Below are positions 5,193 through 11,713 of a stretch of DNA of 11,921 nucleotides, in pieces. Position 1 is the stretch's first letter. Every line of letters begins with the position of its first letter. Source of the DNA: Dehalococcoidia bacterium (GTDB taxonomy: Bacteria > Chloroflexota > Dehalococcoidia > JACPQF01); the NCBI GenBank assembly GCA_030650265.1, contig JAUSEJ010000803.1, positions 1-11,921 on the forward strand, in the 5' to 3' direction. Under the pieces are notes generated by a model, which did not search any database, was not told where the DNA came from, and saw only the letters and a list, made by a program, of their open reading frames with translations. A program made the position numbers and the translations under genes.

Positions 5193-6650
5193 AACTCGAT
5201 CACCTTCCTGAACCAGAGCTGCAGTTCGGTGCAGGCAAGCACCCCGACATCCGGTTCGGGCTGCTCAACTATGGTCCACACGACCTTTCTAGCTCGCTAG
5301 CGCCGAAGACAATCCGACTCGGCCTAGTTGGAACGCCAGAGACTATTGAAGGTGTCCAGTCCTGGCTTGACCGTTGTCGGAAAGGAGTACAAGGAAAACC
5401 GACGAGACAACCGAATTTGTTCCCAAGATTTCCAGGCTTTGGTCTGGAGTCAGTCTTTCGTACAGAGTTTGCCGTGGAGTCGCGCCTTCAGCGCCAGATT
5501 CCAGAACGAGCCTTTTGTAGCCTGGCCAAGAACCCAAAGGTTTCTTTCGTTGTAGAAGAAGCGTCCCAGATATTCCTAGACGAGATCTGCCACCTTACAG
5601 AGAACACACCCGCGGACGTTATCTTGTGTGCACTGCCAATGAGTCTCCTAGACGCCATGGAGCGAACTCGACCAGATAAATCTGTAGATGACGAGCCCGT
5701 GTACGACGACTCAAGCAACGAAATAACAACAAGTCTCGACTTTCACCATTTGCTTAAGGCGAGAGCGATGGATCTGGGCAAGCCAATCCAACTCGTTCTG
5801 CCGATGACCTACGACGAATCGAAGCGGCGCCACCAGAAGGCAAAGCCTAACCAGTTGCGAACTTTACAGGACGAAGCCACGCGCGCATGGAGCATACATG
5901 TGGCACTTTATTACAAGGCTGGAGGCACCCCTTGGAGGCTAGCGCGAGATCCGAGTCAACTAACGGCATGTTACGTCGGTATTTCCTTCTTCAAGACTCT
6001 AGATGAGTCCAAGTTAATGACAAGTGTAGCGCAGGTATTCAACGAGCGCGGTAACGGCATTATAGTGCGTGGCGGTCCGGCCCTGATTTCCAGGGAAGAC
6101 AGACAGCCCCATCTTCAGTCGTCAGACGCCTTCCAGCTTCTTGACAAGGCACTTAAGACATACAGGGCCGAGCATGGGACACTCCCAGCGCGAGTCGTTT
6201 TGCACAAAACCTCGCGATACAATAGGGATGAACTCGACGGCTTCGAGGACGTTATCAGCCAGCACCACTTAAGTTCAAGTGACATCTTGAGCGTAAGTAA
6301 CTCTTCAACTCGACTTTTTCGCGGAGGCGCATATCCACCGCTACGAGGCATGCTGCTCAGCCTTGACGACGAATCCCATGTGCTTGTACACAAGGGGAAG
6401 CGTCGATTTTTTTGCCACTTACCCAGGCCTGTACGTACCCCGACCTCTCGGGTTCCGATGCGAAAGCACCGATCAGACGCCGAGGTTCCTTGCCCAGGAG
6501 ATGCTGGCATTGACCAAGATGAATTGGAACAACACTCAGTTTGATGGCTCTGCACCTATTACCATTCGAGCCGCCAGACAAGTGAGCAACATTCTTAAGT
6601 ATTTAGGCGAAAACGAGCGGATCGAGCCCCGCTACAGTTTCTATATGTGA
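5189..6650 (+). pseudogene. ago: Short prokaryotic Argonaute (MID-PIWI), frameshifted near the 3' end
   Basis: ATG 5189 overlaps the effector stop by four bases. The corrected product is 486 aa, normal for short pAgo. The N-terminus (LDHLPEPELQFGAGKHPDIR) is classic for the group. The MID domain (about residues 190-250) has R213, K217, Q227 and K243, placed like residues that hold the guide 5' phosphate. PIWI follows; the site of the first catalytic Asp reads YVGISFF and the second VVLHKTSRYN, so it is predicted not to cleave and to act as guided sensor. At 6383-6389 the frame slips: CTT (L399) is followed by one surplus base, and codons from TAC 6387 encode the conserved tail YTRGSVDFFATYPGLYVPRP to TGA 6648-6650. 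Unshifted translation ends at 6544 with an unrelated tail. The tail is uninterrupted, so the shift is recent, a sequencing error, or tolerated. Confidence 0.88.
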
Positions 6651-6671
6651 TTGACCAGCGTCTCGTCAATC
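6649..6671. terminator. Weak hairpin after the Argonaute gene
   Basis: GATTGAC and GTCAATC form a seven-base-pair stem directly after the Argonaute stop codon, with a nine-base loop. No T-tract follows, so this may be a weak terminator or an RNA-stabilising hairpin. Its position at the gene end is the main support. Confidence 0.3.
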
Positions 6672-6803
6672 CTGGCGCCTGACAGTTGGTAGCGGGAGGC
6701 CGATACAGAGATAATCGTCCTCAGTTCAGTTGGTGTCCTCCGCTGATTCACTGTATAATATGCGTCATACGTTTGTCGCCGCTGTAAGCTTGCTAATCGG
6801 AAC

Positions 6804-7088
6804 CTACCGCTTTCGGCAAGCACGATCGTTGAGGTGTCGGTGGACGGGACAAGACTCAATCTGAGCCAGGACTAAGGCTATGTTGCCCCATGAATACCTG
6901 TGGAACCTCGCTAGAACCTCCAAGTAGCCGCCGAATGTATCGCTGTCCTGGATTTCACCGACAGCCTGCTCAACCTTGTTCAGGACATCCAGTTTGTTTG
7001 GTGAACTGGAGGGTTTATCAGGAGGTGGGGAGCTACCGCGGTAGCAGTGAGATTGTTCCGGTATAGGCATAGACAGACCCGCACACAA
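6804..7088 (-). pseudogene. ArdC-like antirestriction protein, N-terminal fragment
   Basis: A minus-strand frame in which about 50 residues (coded by 6995-6846) resemble the N-terminal domain of ArdC-type antirestriction proteins: LDVLNKVEQAVGEIQDSDTF, then GGYLEVLARFHRYSWGNIAL, then VLAQ. In the family this ssDNA-binding helical region is followed by an RxPxATxVAGFxTW segment and a metalloprotease-like domain. Here the match stops after VLAQIESCP and the frame ends at 6804. ArdC proteins travel on plasmids and conjugative elements, where they protect incoming DNA. This is a remnant that points to mobile-element ancestry of the region. It faces the Argonaute operon. Confidence 0.6.
7032..7045. 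repeat. Perfect 14-bp palindrome
   Basis: GCTACCGCGGTAGC reads the same on both strands. It lies inside the upstream half of the ArdC-like fragment and could be a protein-binding site, but no regulator is visibly linked to it. Confidence 0.3.
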
Positions 7089-7167
7089 AAAAGCATTGCT
7101 GCGGATACTCGTAAAGTTTAGTACAAACGCCAGAAGCGTTTCAACTGGTTATTCCTTCCTGGTGCCT

Positions 7168-7198
7168 ATTTTCAAACGACAGCCCTATGCTGTATAAT
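7168..7198 (+). promoter_or_regulatory. Probable promoter of the membrane-anchored protein gene
   Basis: A perfect TATAAT lies at 7193-7198. A partial -35 (TTTTCA, about 7169-7174) precedes it by 18 bases. The distance to ATG 7233 leaves a leader of about 28 bases containing GGAG at 7220-7223. The -10 match and the spacing are convincing; the -35 is weak. Confidence 0.55.
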
Positions 7199-7232
7199 AC
7201 AGAACGAGAGCGAAGTTCCGGAGCGTATTCGA

Positions 7233-8138
7233 ATGGGCCAAGGGCGCGATTCTAGGTTTTGGCTACAGTTAATCGGTCTCATTGTCGCAATCCTTGTCCT
7301 CTTTGTCGGGAATAATCTATTCGAAGCGTTCACCGGCAAGTCCATTGGCGATATTCTTCAAACGAGGCCCTCGCCTAGTACGACGGCAGTAGGCAGTCCT
7401 ACGGTCGTTCGAACAGCGGACATGGCGTCGAATGCCGAGGAGAAATCAAGGCCGGTGGGGTCAACGTTCACGGCAACTCCTCTACCTTCACCAAGCCCCC
7501 CAGTACAAAGCCCCACGATCAACCCCATGCCATTAATGAGTCCAACCGCCGTAGCAAGGAGCACAACCCCACCCGAAAATCCAAAACCGTTAGCTACCGT
7601 AATACCAACTGCAGCGTCCACCCCTGCTTTTGGCCCTATCTCGGGCGAATTCCCGCCAGGGGCGGCACCCATACCCTCTGGTGGCGCCCCTGTTCCCTCA
7701 AAATACGCAGGGGTTAGCTTGAAGAACTTTGACACAAGTGCTTGTCTTTCCAATCCCTACGATGGTTCCCAGCGATTATGGAACGTCGGTTTCTTTTTTG
7801 GCATGGACAAGAACAACTCTAGCTATCGAATATACATCGACTCAGTACCACGCCAGTGGAATCTCCAGTACGGGCCGAACTCAGGTACCTCATTAACAGA
7901 CGTTTCGTCGGGGGTGGTAGCGAATCTTGATCGCTCTGCTATCGGCCGTAATTGCCTGTCACTCAGACTCAAGGGCGATAATGGAACCCTGACGGTAAAT
8001 GGTGGTATGCCGATGAGCTTCACTATTCCTGTCAACCAGAAGGGCAATATTGGTCTGGGGACAGCTTTCACGCCGCAGAGCGCCCGCCTCGGTGCAACCA
8101 CTTACTATACGGACTTCGTCGTCTACGAACTTCCATAG
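7233..8138 (+). CDS. Membrane-anchored Pro/Ser/Thr-rich protein with a beta-rich C-terminal domain
   Basis: 301 aa from ATG 7233 (GGAG at 7220-7223). Residues 11-32 (WLQLIGLIVAILVLFVGNNLF region) form one hydrophobic segment after a short charged N-terminus, a signal anchor that would place the rest outside. Residues about 45-157 are a low-complexity linker rich in Pro, Ser, Thr and Ala. Residues 158-301 look beta-rich, with GDNGTLTVNGGMPMSFTIPV and a C-terminal TTYYTDFVVYEL, the style of LamG/concanavalin-like or DUF1080 sugar-binding folds. Cys171 and Cys241 could form a disulfide. I cannot name a family. It has its own promoter and a strong hairpin beyond its stop, so it is a single-gene unit. 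A role at the cell surface, such as glycan binding, is inference. Confidence 0.75.
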   Translation: MGQGRDSRFWLQLIGLIVAILVLFVGNNLFEAFTGKSIGDILQTRPSPSTTAVGSPTVVRTADMASNAEEKSRPVGSTFTATPLPSPSPPVQSPTINPMPLMSPTAVARSTTPPENPKPLATVIPTAASTPAFGPISGEFPPGAAPIPSGGAPVPSKYAGVSLKNFDTSACLSNPYDGSQRLWNVGFFFGMDKNNSSYRIYIDSVPRQWNLQYGPNSGTSLTDVSSGVVANLDRSAIGRNCLSLRLKGDNGTLTVNGGMPMSFTIPVNQKGNIGLGTAFTPQSARLGATTYYTDFVVYELP

Positions 8139-8266
8139 CAGCGTAGGCCCAGCGCAATCCTGATCTGAATAAGCACTCAAGAGGCAAATTGCCAAACATC
8201 CGCTTGCCGGTTCAGGAATCGCACCTTGCACGGGTGGGTGGGTAGCCTCCGCCTCCTTCCTCAGAA

Positions 8267-8298
8267 GACCGAGCGCTCCTTTTAGGGAGCGCTCGGTC
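8267..8298. terminator. Strong 13-bp hairpin, probable bidirectional terminator
   Basis: GACCGAGCGCTCC (8267-8279) and GGAGCGCTCGGTC (8286-8298) form a perfect thirteen-base-pair stem with a TTTTAG loop. It lies 128 bases after the stop of the membrane-anchored protein gene. Only a modest T-rich stretch (GTGCCTCTT) follows. The stem is strong enough to terminate or protect transcripts in either direction. Confidence 0.6.
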
Positions 8299-8411
8299 GT
8301 GCCTCTTGACCATGGAGATAGCCTGTTGGGACACGGCATTCAGTAGCACCAACGCAGGAACTGCGAATGGCTCGTTGCTGTAAGGGTTAATAATAGAGGT
8401 GTATAACGGCT

Positions 8412-8436
8412 GGTTAGACTCCTGCCCGGGTAGCCA
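8412..8436 (+). repeat. tRNA-Asn 3'-end-like sequence, possible attR
   Basis: These 25 bases match the 3' end of tRNA-Asn (947-971) at 22 positions, including the TCCTGCCCGGG block and the terminal AGCCA. The 5' part of a tRNA is missing upstream: there is no ACCCGGG acceptor strand within the preceding 100 bases. A partial tRNA in direct orientation to an intact one is the usual trace of an integrated element. The three mismatches imply an old or non-identical site. Confidence 0.5.
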
Positions 8437-8451
8437 GTTAATTCAAAAGAT

Positions 8452-8474
8452 AGAACCCTCTCGTAGGTGGTTCT
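8452..8474 (+). terminator. Hairpin after the tRNA-like fragment
   Basis: AGAACC (8452-8457) and GGTTCT (8469-8474) form a six-base-pair stem, followed by GCCTTTCTTGTGTCTTTT. The T-rich tail makes it a plausible terminator, possibly the original one downstream of an ancestral tRNA gene. Confidence 0.4.
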
Positions 8475-8508
8475 GCCTTTCTTGTGTCTTTTGGGGATGG
8501 TGTAGTCG

Positions 8509-8583
8509 ATGACGACGCAGGGCAAGTATCGTCTGGCCTATCTGTTCAAAAAGCTGTCGGCGGAGGGGTCAGATAGGACGTGA
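8509..8583 (+). CDS. Small open frame overlapping the DUF6883 start
   Basis: ATG 8509 opens a 24-residue frame (MTTQGKYRLAYLFKKLSAEG, then SDRT) ending at TGA 8581-8583, which overlaps the GTG 8580 start of the next gene by four bases (GTGA). A stop codon lies two codons upstream of ATG, so it is not the tail of a longer intact gene in this frame. GGGGA at 8493-8497 is a distant ribosome-binding site. The peptide is basic and amphipathic. It may be a leader peptide that couples translation, or a gene remnant. I do not recognise it. Confidence 0.3.
   Translation: MTTQGKYRLAYLFKKLSAEGSDRT
8537..8577. repeat. 8-bp inverted repeat upstream of the DUF6883 start
   Basis: CCTATCTG (8537-8544) and CAGATAGG (8570-8577) are perfect inverted copies around a 25-base spacer. 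The right arm contains the AGATAGGA sequence next to GTG 8580, so folding could hide the start region. It could be a regulatory hairpin or an operator; neither is shown. Confidence 0.35.
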
Positions 8584-8912
8584 AACTGCCCAATGCTGAC
8601 AAAGCCCGGGTGGACAATACAAAGGTAACAGACTACCCGCTCTCCCCGTCCCATCCTGATGGACGCAACAAGGCGGTCTTCTTCATGGCTTTCGGGTTTA
8701 CAATCGAAAACCCGGAGGTCCTGAGACAAGCGCTTCAGAAGCACGGGGCCACGCAGAGCGTGACCGGGATTGCAGAATCTGGCTTCGGAAAGCGGTATAC
8801 TGTATAGGGGACGCTGGAGACACCGGACAGGCGCAACCCAACCGTCAGGACAGTCTGGATAGTCGCCCGTAAGAGGGACGCGCCCAGGCTAATAACAGCG
8901 TACCCGGCTTAG
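8580..8912 (+). pseudogene. DUF6883-family protein interrupted by an in-frame TAG
   Basis: The frame opens at GTG 8580 and matches the DUF6883 layout: KLPNADKARVDNTKVTDYPL, SPSHPDGRNKA, then GFGKRYTV. TAG at 8805-8807 stops it at 75 residues. The same frame then continues without interruption for 34 codons to TAG 8910-8912, giving TPDRRNPTVRTVWIVARKRD, then APRLITAYPA, which is what I expect for the end of this family. Glu (GAG) is the likely original codon, so a single G-to-T change explains the lesion. The restored protein would be 110 aa. Proteins of this type often sit next to DUF4926 genes, as here. Their role is unknown, with toxin or immunity functions proposed by context. The truncated form probably lacks the C-terminal strands. 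Confidence 0.72.
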
Positions 8913-8920
8913 GAGGTACC

Positions 8921-9154
8921 GTGCTCAAGGAGCATGATCGCGTTATACTGACCACCGACCTATCAGCAGAAAGGCTCAGGTCTCACGACGTCGGCACCAT
9001 CGTCCACGTCCACCAGCAAGGGGAGGCATTTGAAGTGGAGTTCCTGGCGCTGGACGGGCACATGGTCGCAGTCGCCACCGTCACGGCTTCCCAGCTCCGC
9101 CCCGTGTCCACCAGGGACATTACCCACGCACGGGCCATAGAACTTCCAGCCTGA
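8921..9154 (+). CDS. DUF4926-family protein
   Basis: 77 aa from GTG 8921, with AGGAGG at 8911-8916 giving ideal spacing; that site overlaps the final stop of the DUF6883 gene, so the two are one operon. The sequence fits DUF4926: HDRVILTTDLSAERL, then HDVGTIVHVHQQGEAFEVEF, then a C-terminal TASQLRPV. The family is a small SH3-like or KOW-like beta barrel of unknown role, usually linked to DUF6883 or toxin-antitoxin genes. An immunity or antitoxin function is inference from context. The frame is complete. Confidence 0.8.
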   Translation: MLKEHDRVILTTDLSAERLRSHDVGTIVHVHQQGEAFEVEFLALDGHMVAVATVTASQLRPVSTRDITHARAIELPA

Positions 9155-9186
9155 GGCGTCGGCTCTTGCCCCTGCTTCCCGGCTAA

Positions 9187-9345
9187 CTACCTGGCATTGT
9201 TACCGAAGGGGAGACCATTGAGGAAGCAATCTCCATGGCCAAAGAAGCCATCGCCCTGCACATCGAAGGACTCACGGCGCACGGTTTGGCGGTACCCGAA
9301 GAAGATACCAACGCTCAGGCGCTCATCGTTGCCGTGGCGGCGTAG
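9187..9345 (+). pseudogene. hicB: hicB antitoxin 3' remnant
   Basis: An open stretch with no usable start codon, preceded in frame by TAA 9184-9186. It encodes LPGIVTEGETIEEAISMAKE, then AIALHIEGLTAHGLAVPEED, ending at TAG 9343-9345. This is the C-terminal two-thirds of a HicB antitoxin, beginning at the conserved LPGIVTEG turn. No hicA gene follows. It is the complement, in extent, of the hicB 5' fragment at 3109, but the two share a diverged overlap, so they come from different hicB genes. Confidence 0.7.
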
Positions 9346-9459
9346 ACGCAAAGCCGCTGCCTGGCGCGTGCCGACATCAATTAGCATCCGGCAGGCGGGA
9401 AACTAGTCGACCCCTCTATCCGCAGGACGAGGACTCCGGTTAAGAAACGGGGTGAAAGT

Positions 9460-11111
9460 ATGCCAACGAAGATTGTCATTGTGGGAGGCGTGGCTGCGGG
9501 AGCTAGCGCTGCTACCAAGGCGCGGAGAACCGATGAATCCGCTGACATTGTCGTTTTTGAGCGAGGTCCATACGTTTCGTTCGCCAACTGCGGGATTCCA
9601 TATTACCTTGGCGGCTCCATTCAGAAGGTGAACAGTCTCCTGGTTGTGTCGCCTCAGCTGCTGAGGAAGCGATTTCGTCTGGACCTTAGACCTAATCATG
9701 AGGTGACGGGGCTTGACGCAGCAGGGAAGCAGATCGAGGTGCGCGATGAAAGCGCCGGATCGTCTTACGCGGAGCGGTACGACAAGCTCATCCTCGCTAC
9801 TGGCGGAAGTCCCTTGAGACCGCCCATACCAGGTATCGACATGCCTGGCGTGTTTACCCTGACCACAATTCCAGAGGTCGAAGCGATCAAGTCTATGCTG
9901 CCGAGAGAAAGATCGAAGAGGCCGTGGTCGTCGGGGCAGGTTTCATCGGCATCGAGACGGTCGAGGCGCTGACGGCGCTGGGATTACGCGTGCATCTGGT
10001 GGAGATGCTTCCGCAGGTGTTACCGCCCTTCGACCCCGAATTGGCTGCGATCGTCGCCGCACACCTGGCAGCTAAGGGTGTACAGCTCCATCTGGGCGCA
10101 CAGGTCACCCGCTTCTCTGGTGAAAACGCCCTCAATGCCGTGATGTTGGCAGATCGCGGTGAGATCCGGGCCGAACTCGCTATCGTGGCGATTGGCGTCA
10201 CGCCAAACTTGCAGTTGGCCAAGCTGGCGGGACTAGACTTTGGGGCCACCGGCGGCATTATTGTAGATGAGCGAATGCTGAGCAGCAATCCCCACATATA
10301 TGCCTGCGGGGATATCGTCGAATCTACCAACCTGATAACAGGCCAAAAGGTCCGCGTTCCACTGGCTGGACCAGCTAACAAGCAGGGGCGCGTGGCCGGA
10401 GCCAACGCCGCCGGCGCAAACATGCGCTTCAAGGGCGTCATTGGCACGCTTATCGTCAGGGCGATCGACAAGACCGCAGCTAAGGCCGGTCTTTCCGAGC
10501 GCGAGGCGCGCGCACTGGGAATGGATTGTTTCGTTTCCTTCACCCACGGGGCGAGCCACGCCACGTACTTTCCAGGCGCCGAGCCGATGGACATGAAGAT
10601 CGTGGTCGAGAGCTCGACGGGGCGAGTTGTCGGCGCCCAGATAGTTGGCGGCGATGGGGTGGACAAGCGCATCGACGTCCTCGCCACTGCGATGTATGCG
10701 GGGCTCGATGTAGAGGACCTTGAAAACCTGGATCTGGCGTACGCGCCCCCGTACTCTTCTGCCCGGGATCCATCTAACACCGCTGGTTTCGTGGCGGCCA
10801 ACATTCACCGTGGCGAGCTGAAAGCGATAGCACCGGCGGAGCTGAACAAGATCTTGGCTGATGGCGGAGACATACAGCTCATAGACGTGCGCACGCCCAC
10901 GGAGCACGCCAACGGGACAATAGGCAATGCAGTCCACGTGCCCGTTGACGAACTACGCAATCTCATTGGTGGGCTGGATCCAATGCGGCGTACAATTGTG
11001 TTTTGTGCCGCTGGCTATCGCTCGTATTTGGCGTGCAGAATTCTCCTCGCTAACGGTTTTCGCGACGTCACCAACCTTAGTGGCGGATATGAGTCTTGGA
11101 AGTATGCGTAG
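9460..11111 (+). pseudogene. CoA-disulfide reductase fused to rhodanese, with a one-base deletion
   Basis: ATG 9460 follows GGGGTGA (9449-9455). The joined product is about 550 aa, the usual length of CoADR-Rhd. FAD site: IVIVGGVAAGAS (5-16). Active Cys44 lies in SFANCGIPYYLGG. The NAD(P)H site VVVGAGFIGIE begins near residue 156. A dimerisation domain follows, then a rhodanese domain with Cys516 in FCAAGYRS. The family reduces CoA disulfides, persulfides or polysulfides with NAD(P)H. Near 9908 the frame shifts: CCGAGAGAAAG should read CCGAGAGAAAAG to give LPREKIEEAVVVGAG. As written, the first part ends at TGA 9970-9972 after 170 aa, and the remainder is open from 9909 to TAG 11109-11111. 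A lost A in an A-run is a common sequencing error. Functional residues survive on both sides. Confidence 0.88.
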
Positions 11112-11266
11112 CGATAGGGAGTGGGGTCAAAAGGTAGTCAGGGAAGGGAGGACTCCGTATGCCATGAAAGCTGGCAGCAATGCAAGAGCGGCCGTGTTGA
11201 CAGTTCCCGCTATTGTTAGCTTGCATGGGAATATTGGCCAACGCTTTGTATTCGTGCTGTATTCGT

Positions 11267-11513
11267 TCATCTCGCGAAAGCAGTTGATGGGGGACGAGAC
11301 CAATCCATCGCCTCAACCCACAGTGTCCCCATATCGCGGAGTAGGGCAATTGCCCTTTCGACGTCCAAGACTTGGGTAGGTCTCTCTAACTCGGCAAGTC
11401 GGCGCCGGATAGCGGGGGCCTCCCGATTTTAGTCCCTCCTCAACCTCTCCAAGGGTGAAGAGTCGTTGCCAGCGTTCCATCTCGCTCCACAAACTGGTAG
11501 TGATGGTCGTCAA
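11267..11513 (-). pseudogene. Decayed serine-recombinase C-terminal segment
   Basis: On the minus strand, MERWQRLFTLGEVEEGLK in one frame is followed, after a one-base shift near 11425, by REAPAIRRRLAELERPTQVL, then DVERAIALLRDMGTLWVEAM in another. This is the coiled region of large serine recombinases, where a (G)EI/VxEE helix leads to an LxELxxP segment and then DxxxAxxLLxDxxxxW. The catalytic N-terminal domain and the zinc ribbon are not seen, and the frame breaks again before the end. It is too decayed to be functional. It suggests that a recombinase-bearing element once lay here. Confidence 0.5.
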
Positions 11514-11614
11514 CTTCGTCGATAAACAAGTTACGATCAGACCCCGGAGTTCGACGGTCGATTCCTGCGACGAGGGCCAAGAATGCGCAGCAGCCCCGGC
11601 ATCAAACTGGCAGA

Positions 11615-11623
11615 TGGTATAAT
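11615..11623 (+). promoter_or_regulatory. Extended -10 promoter candidate
   Basis: TGGTATAAT (11615-11623) is a TGn-extended -10 with a perfect TATAAT. No good -35 is present at the usual distance, which extended -10 promoters can tolerate. Transcription would begin near 11630, leaving a leader of about 84 bases before the partial gene at 11714. Confidence 0.4.
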
Positions 11624-11713
11624 CATCTAGGTGCAGAATAATGTTGCTACAAAAGCGTTGTGGGCGATAGCTATCGACGTTTCAGGTAGCGCAGATTGGG
11701 AGGAGTTGTGAGC

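Noticed and set aside
6751..6760. TATAAT at 6754-6759 as a promoter.
   Set aside because: No -35 fits and no supported gene starts downstream on the plus strand before 7233, which has its own -10.
8805..8912. Genome-wide reading of TAG as an amino acid to explain the DUF6883 interruption.
   Set aside because: TAG also ends this gene at its expected C-terminus and ends the hicB remnant and the reductase at their expected ends, so it acts as a normal stop here.
3160..9190. Shared CCCTGCTTCCC at 3470-3480 and 9170-9180 as a repeat.
   Set aside because: Only about 11 bases match and the flanks differ; the first is one arm of a hairpin, the second is not.
3109..9345. The two hicB fragments as halves of one gene split by a 6-kb insertion.
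   Set aside because: Both contain the GI[AV]T[QE] region with different bases, so they overlap and have diverged; a recent insertion would leave identical target duplications or none.
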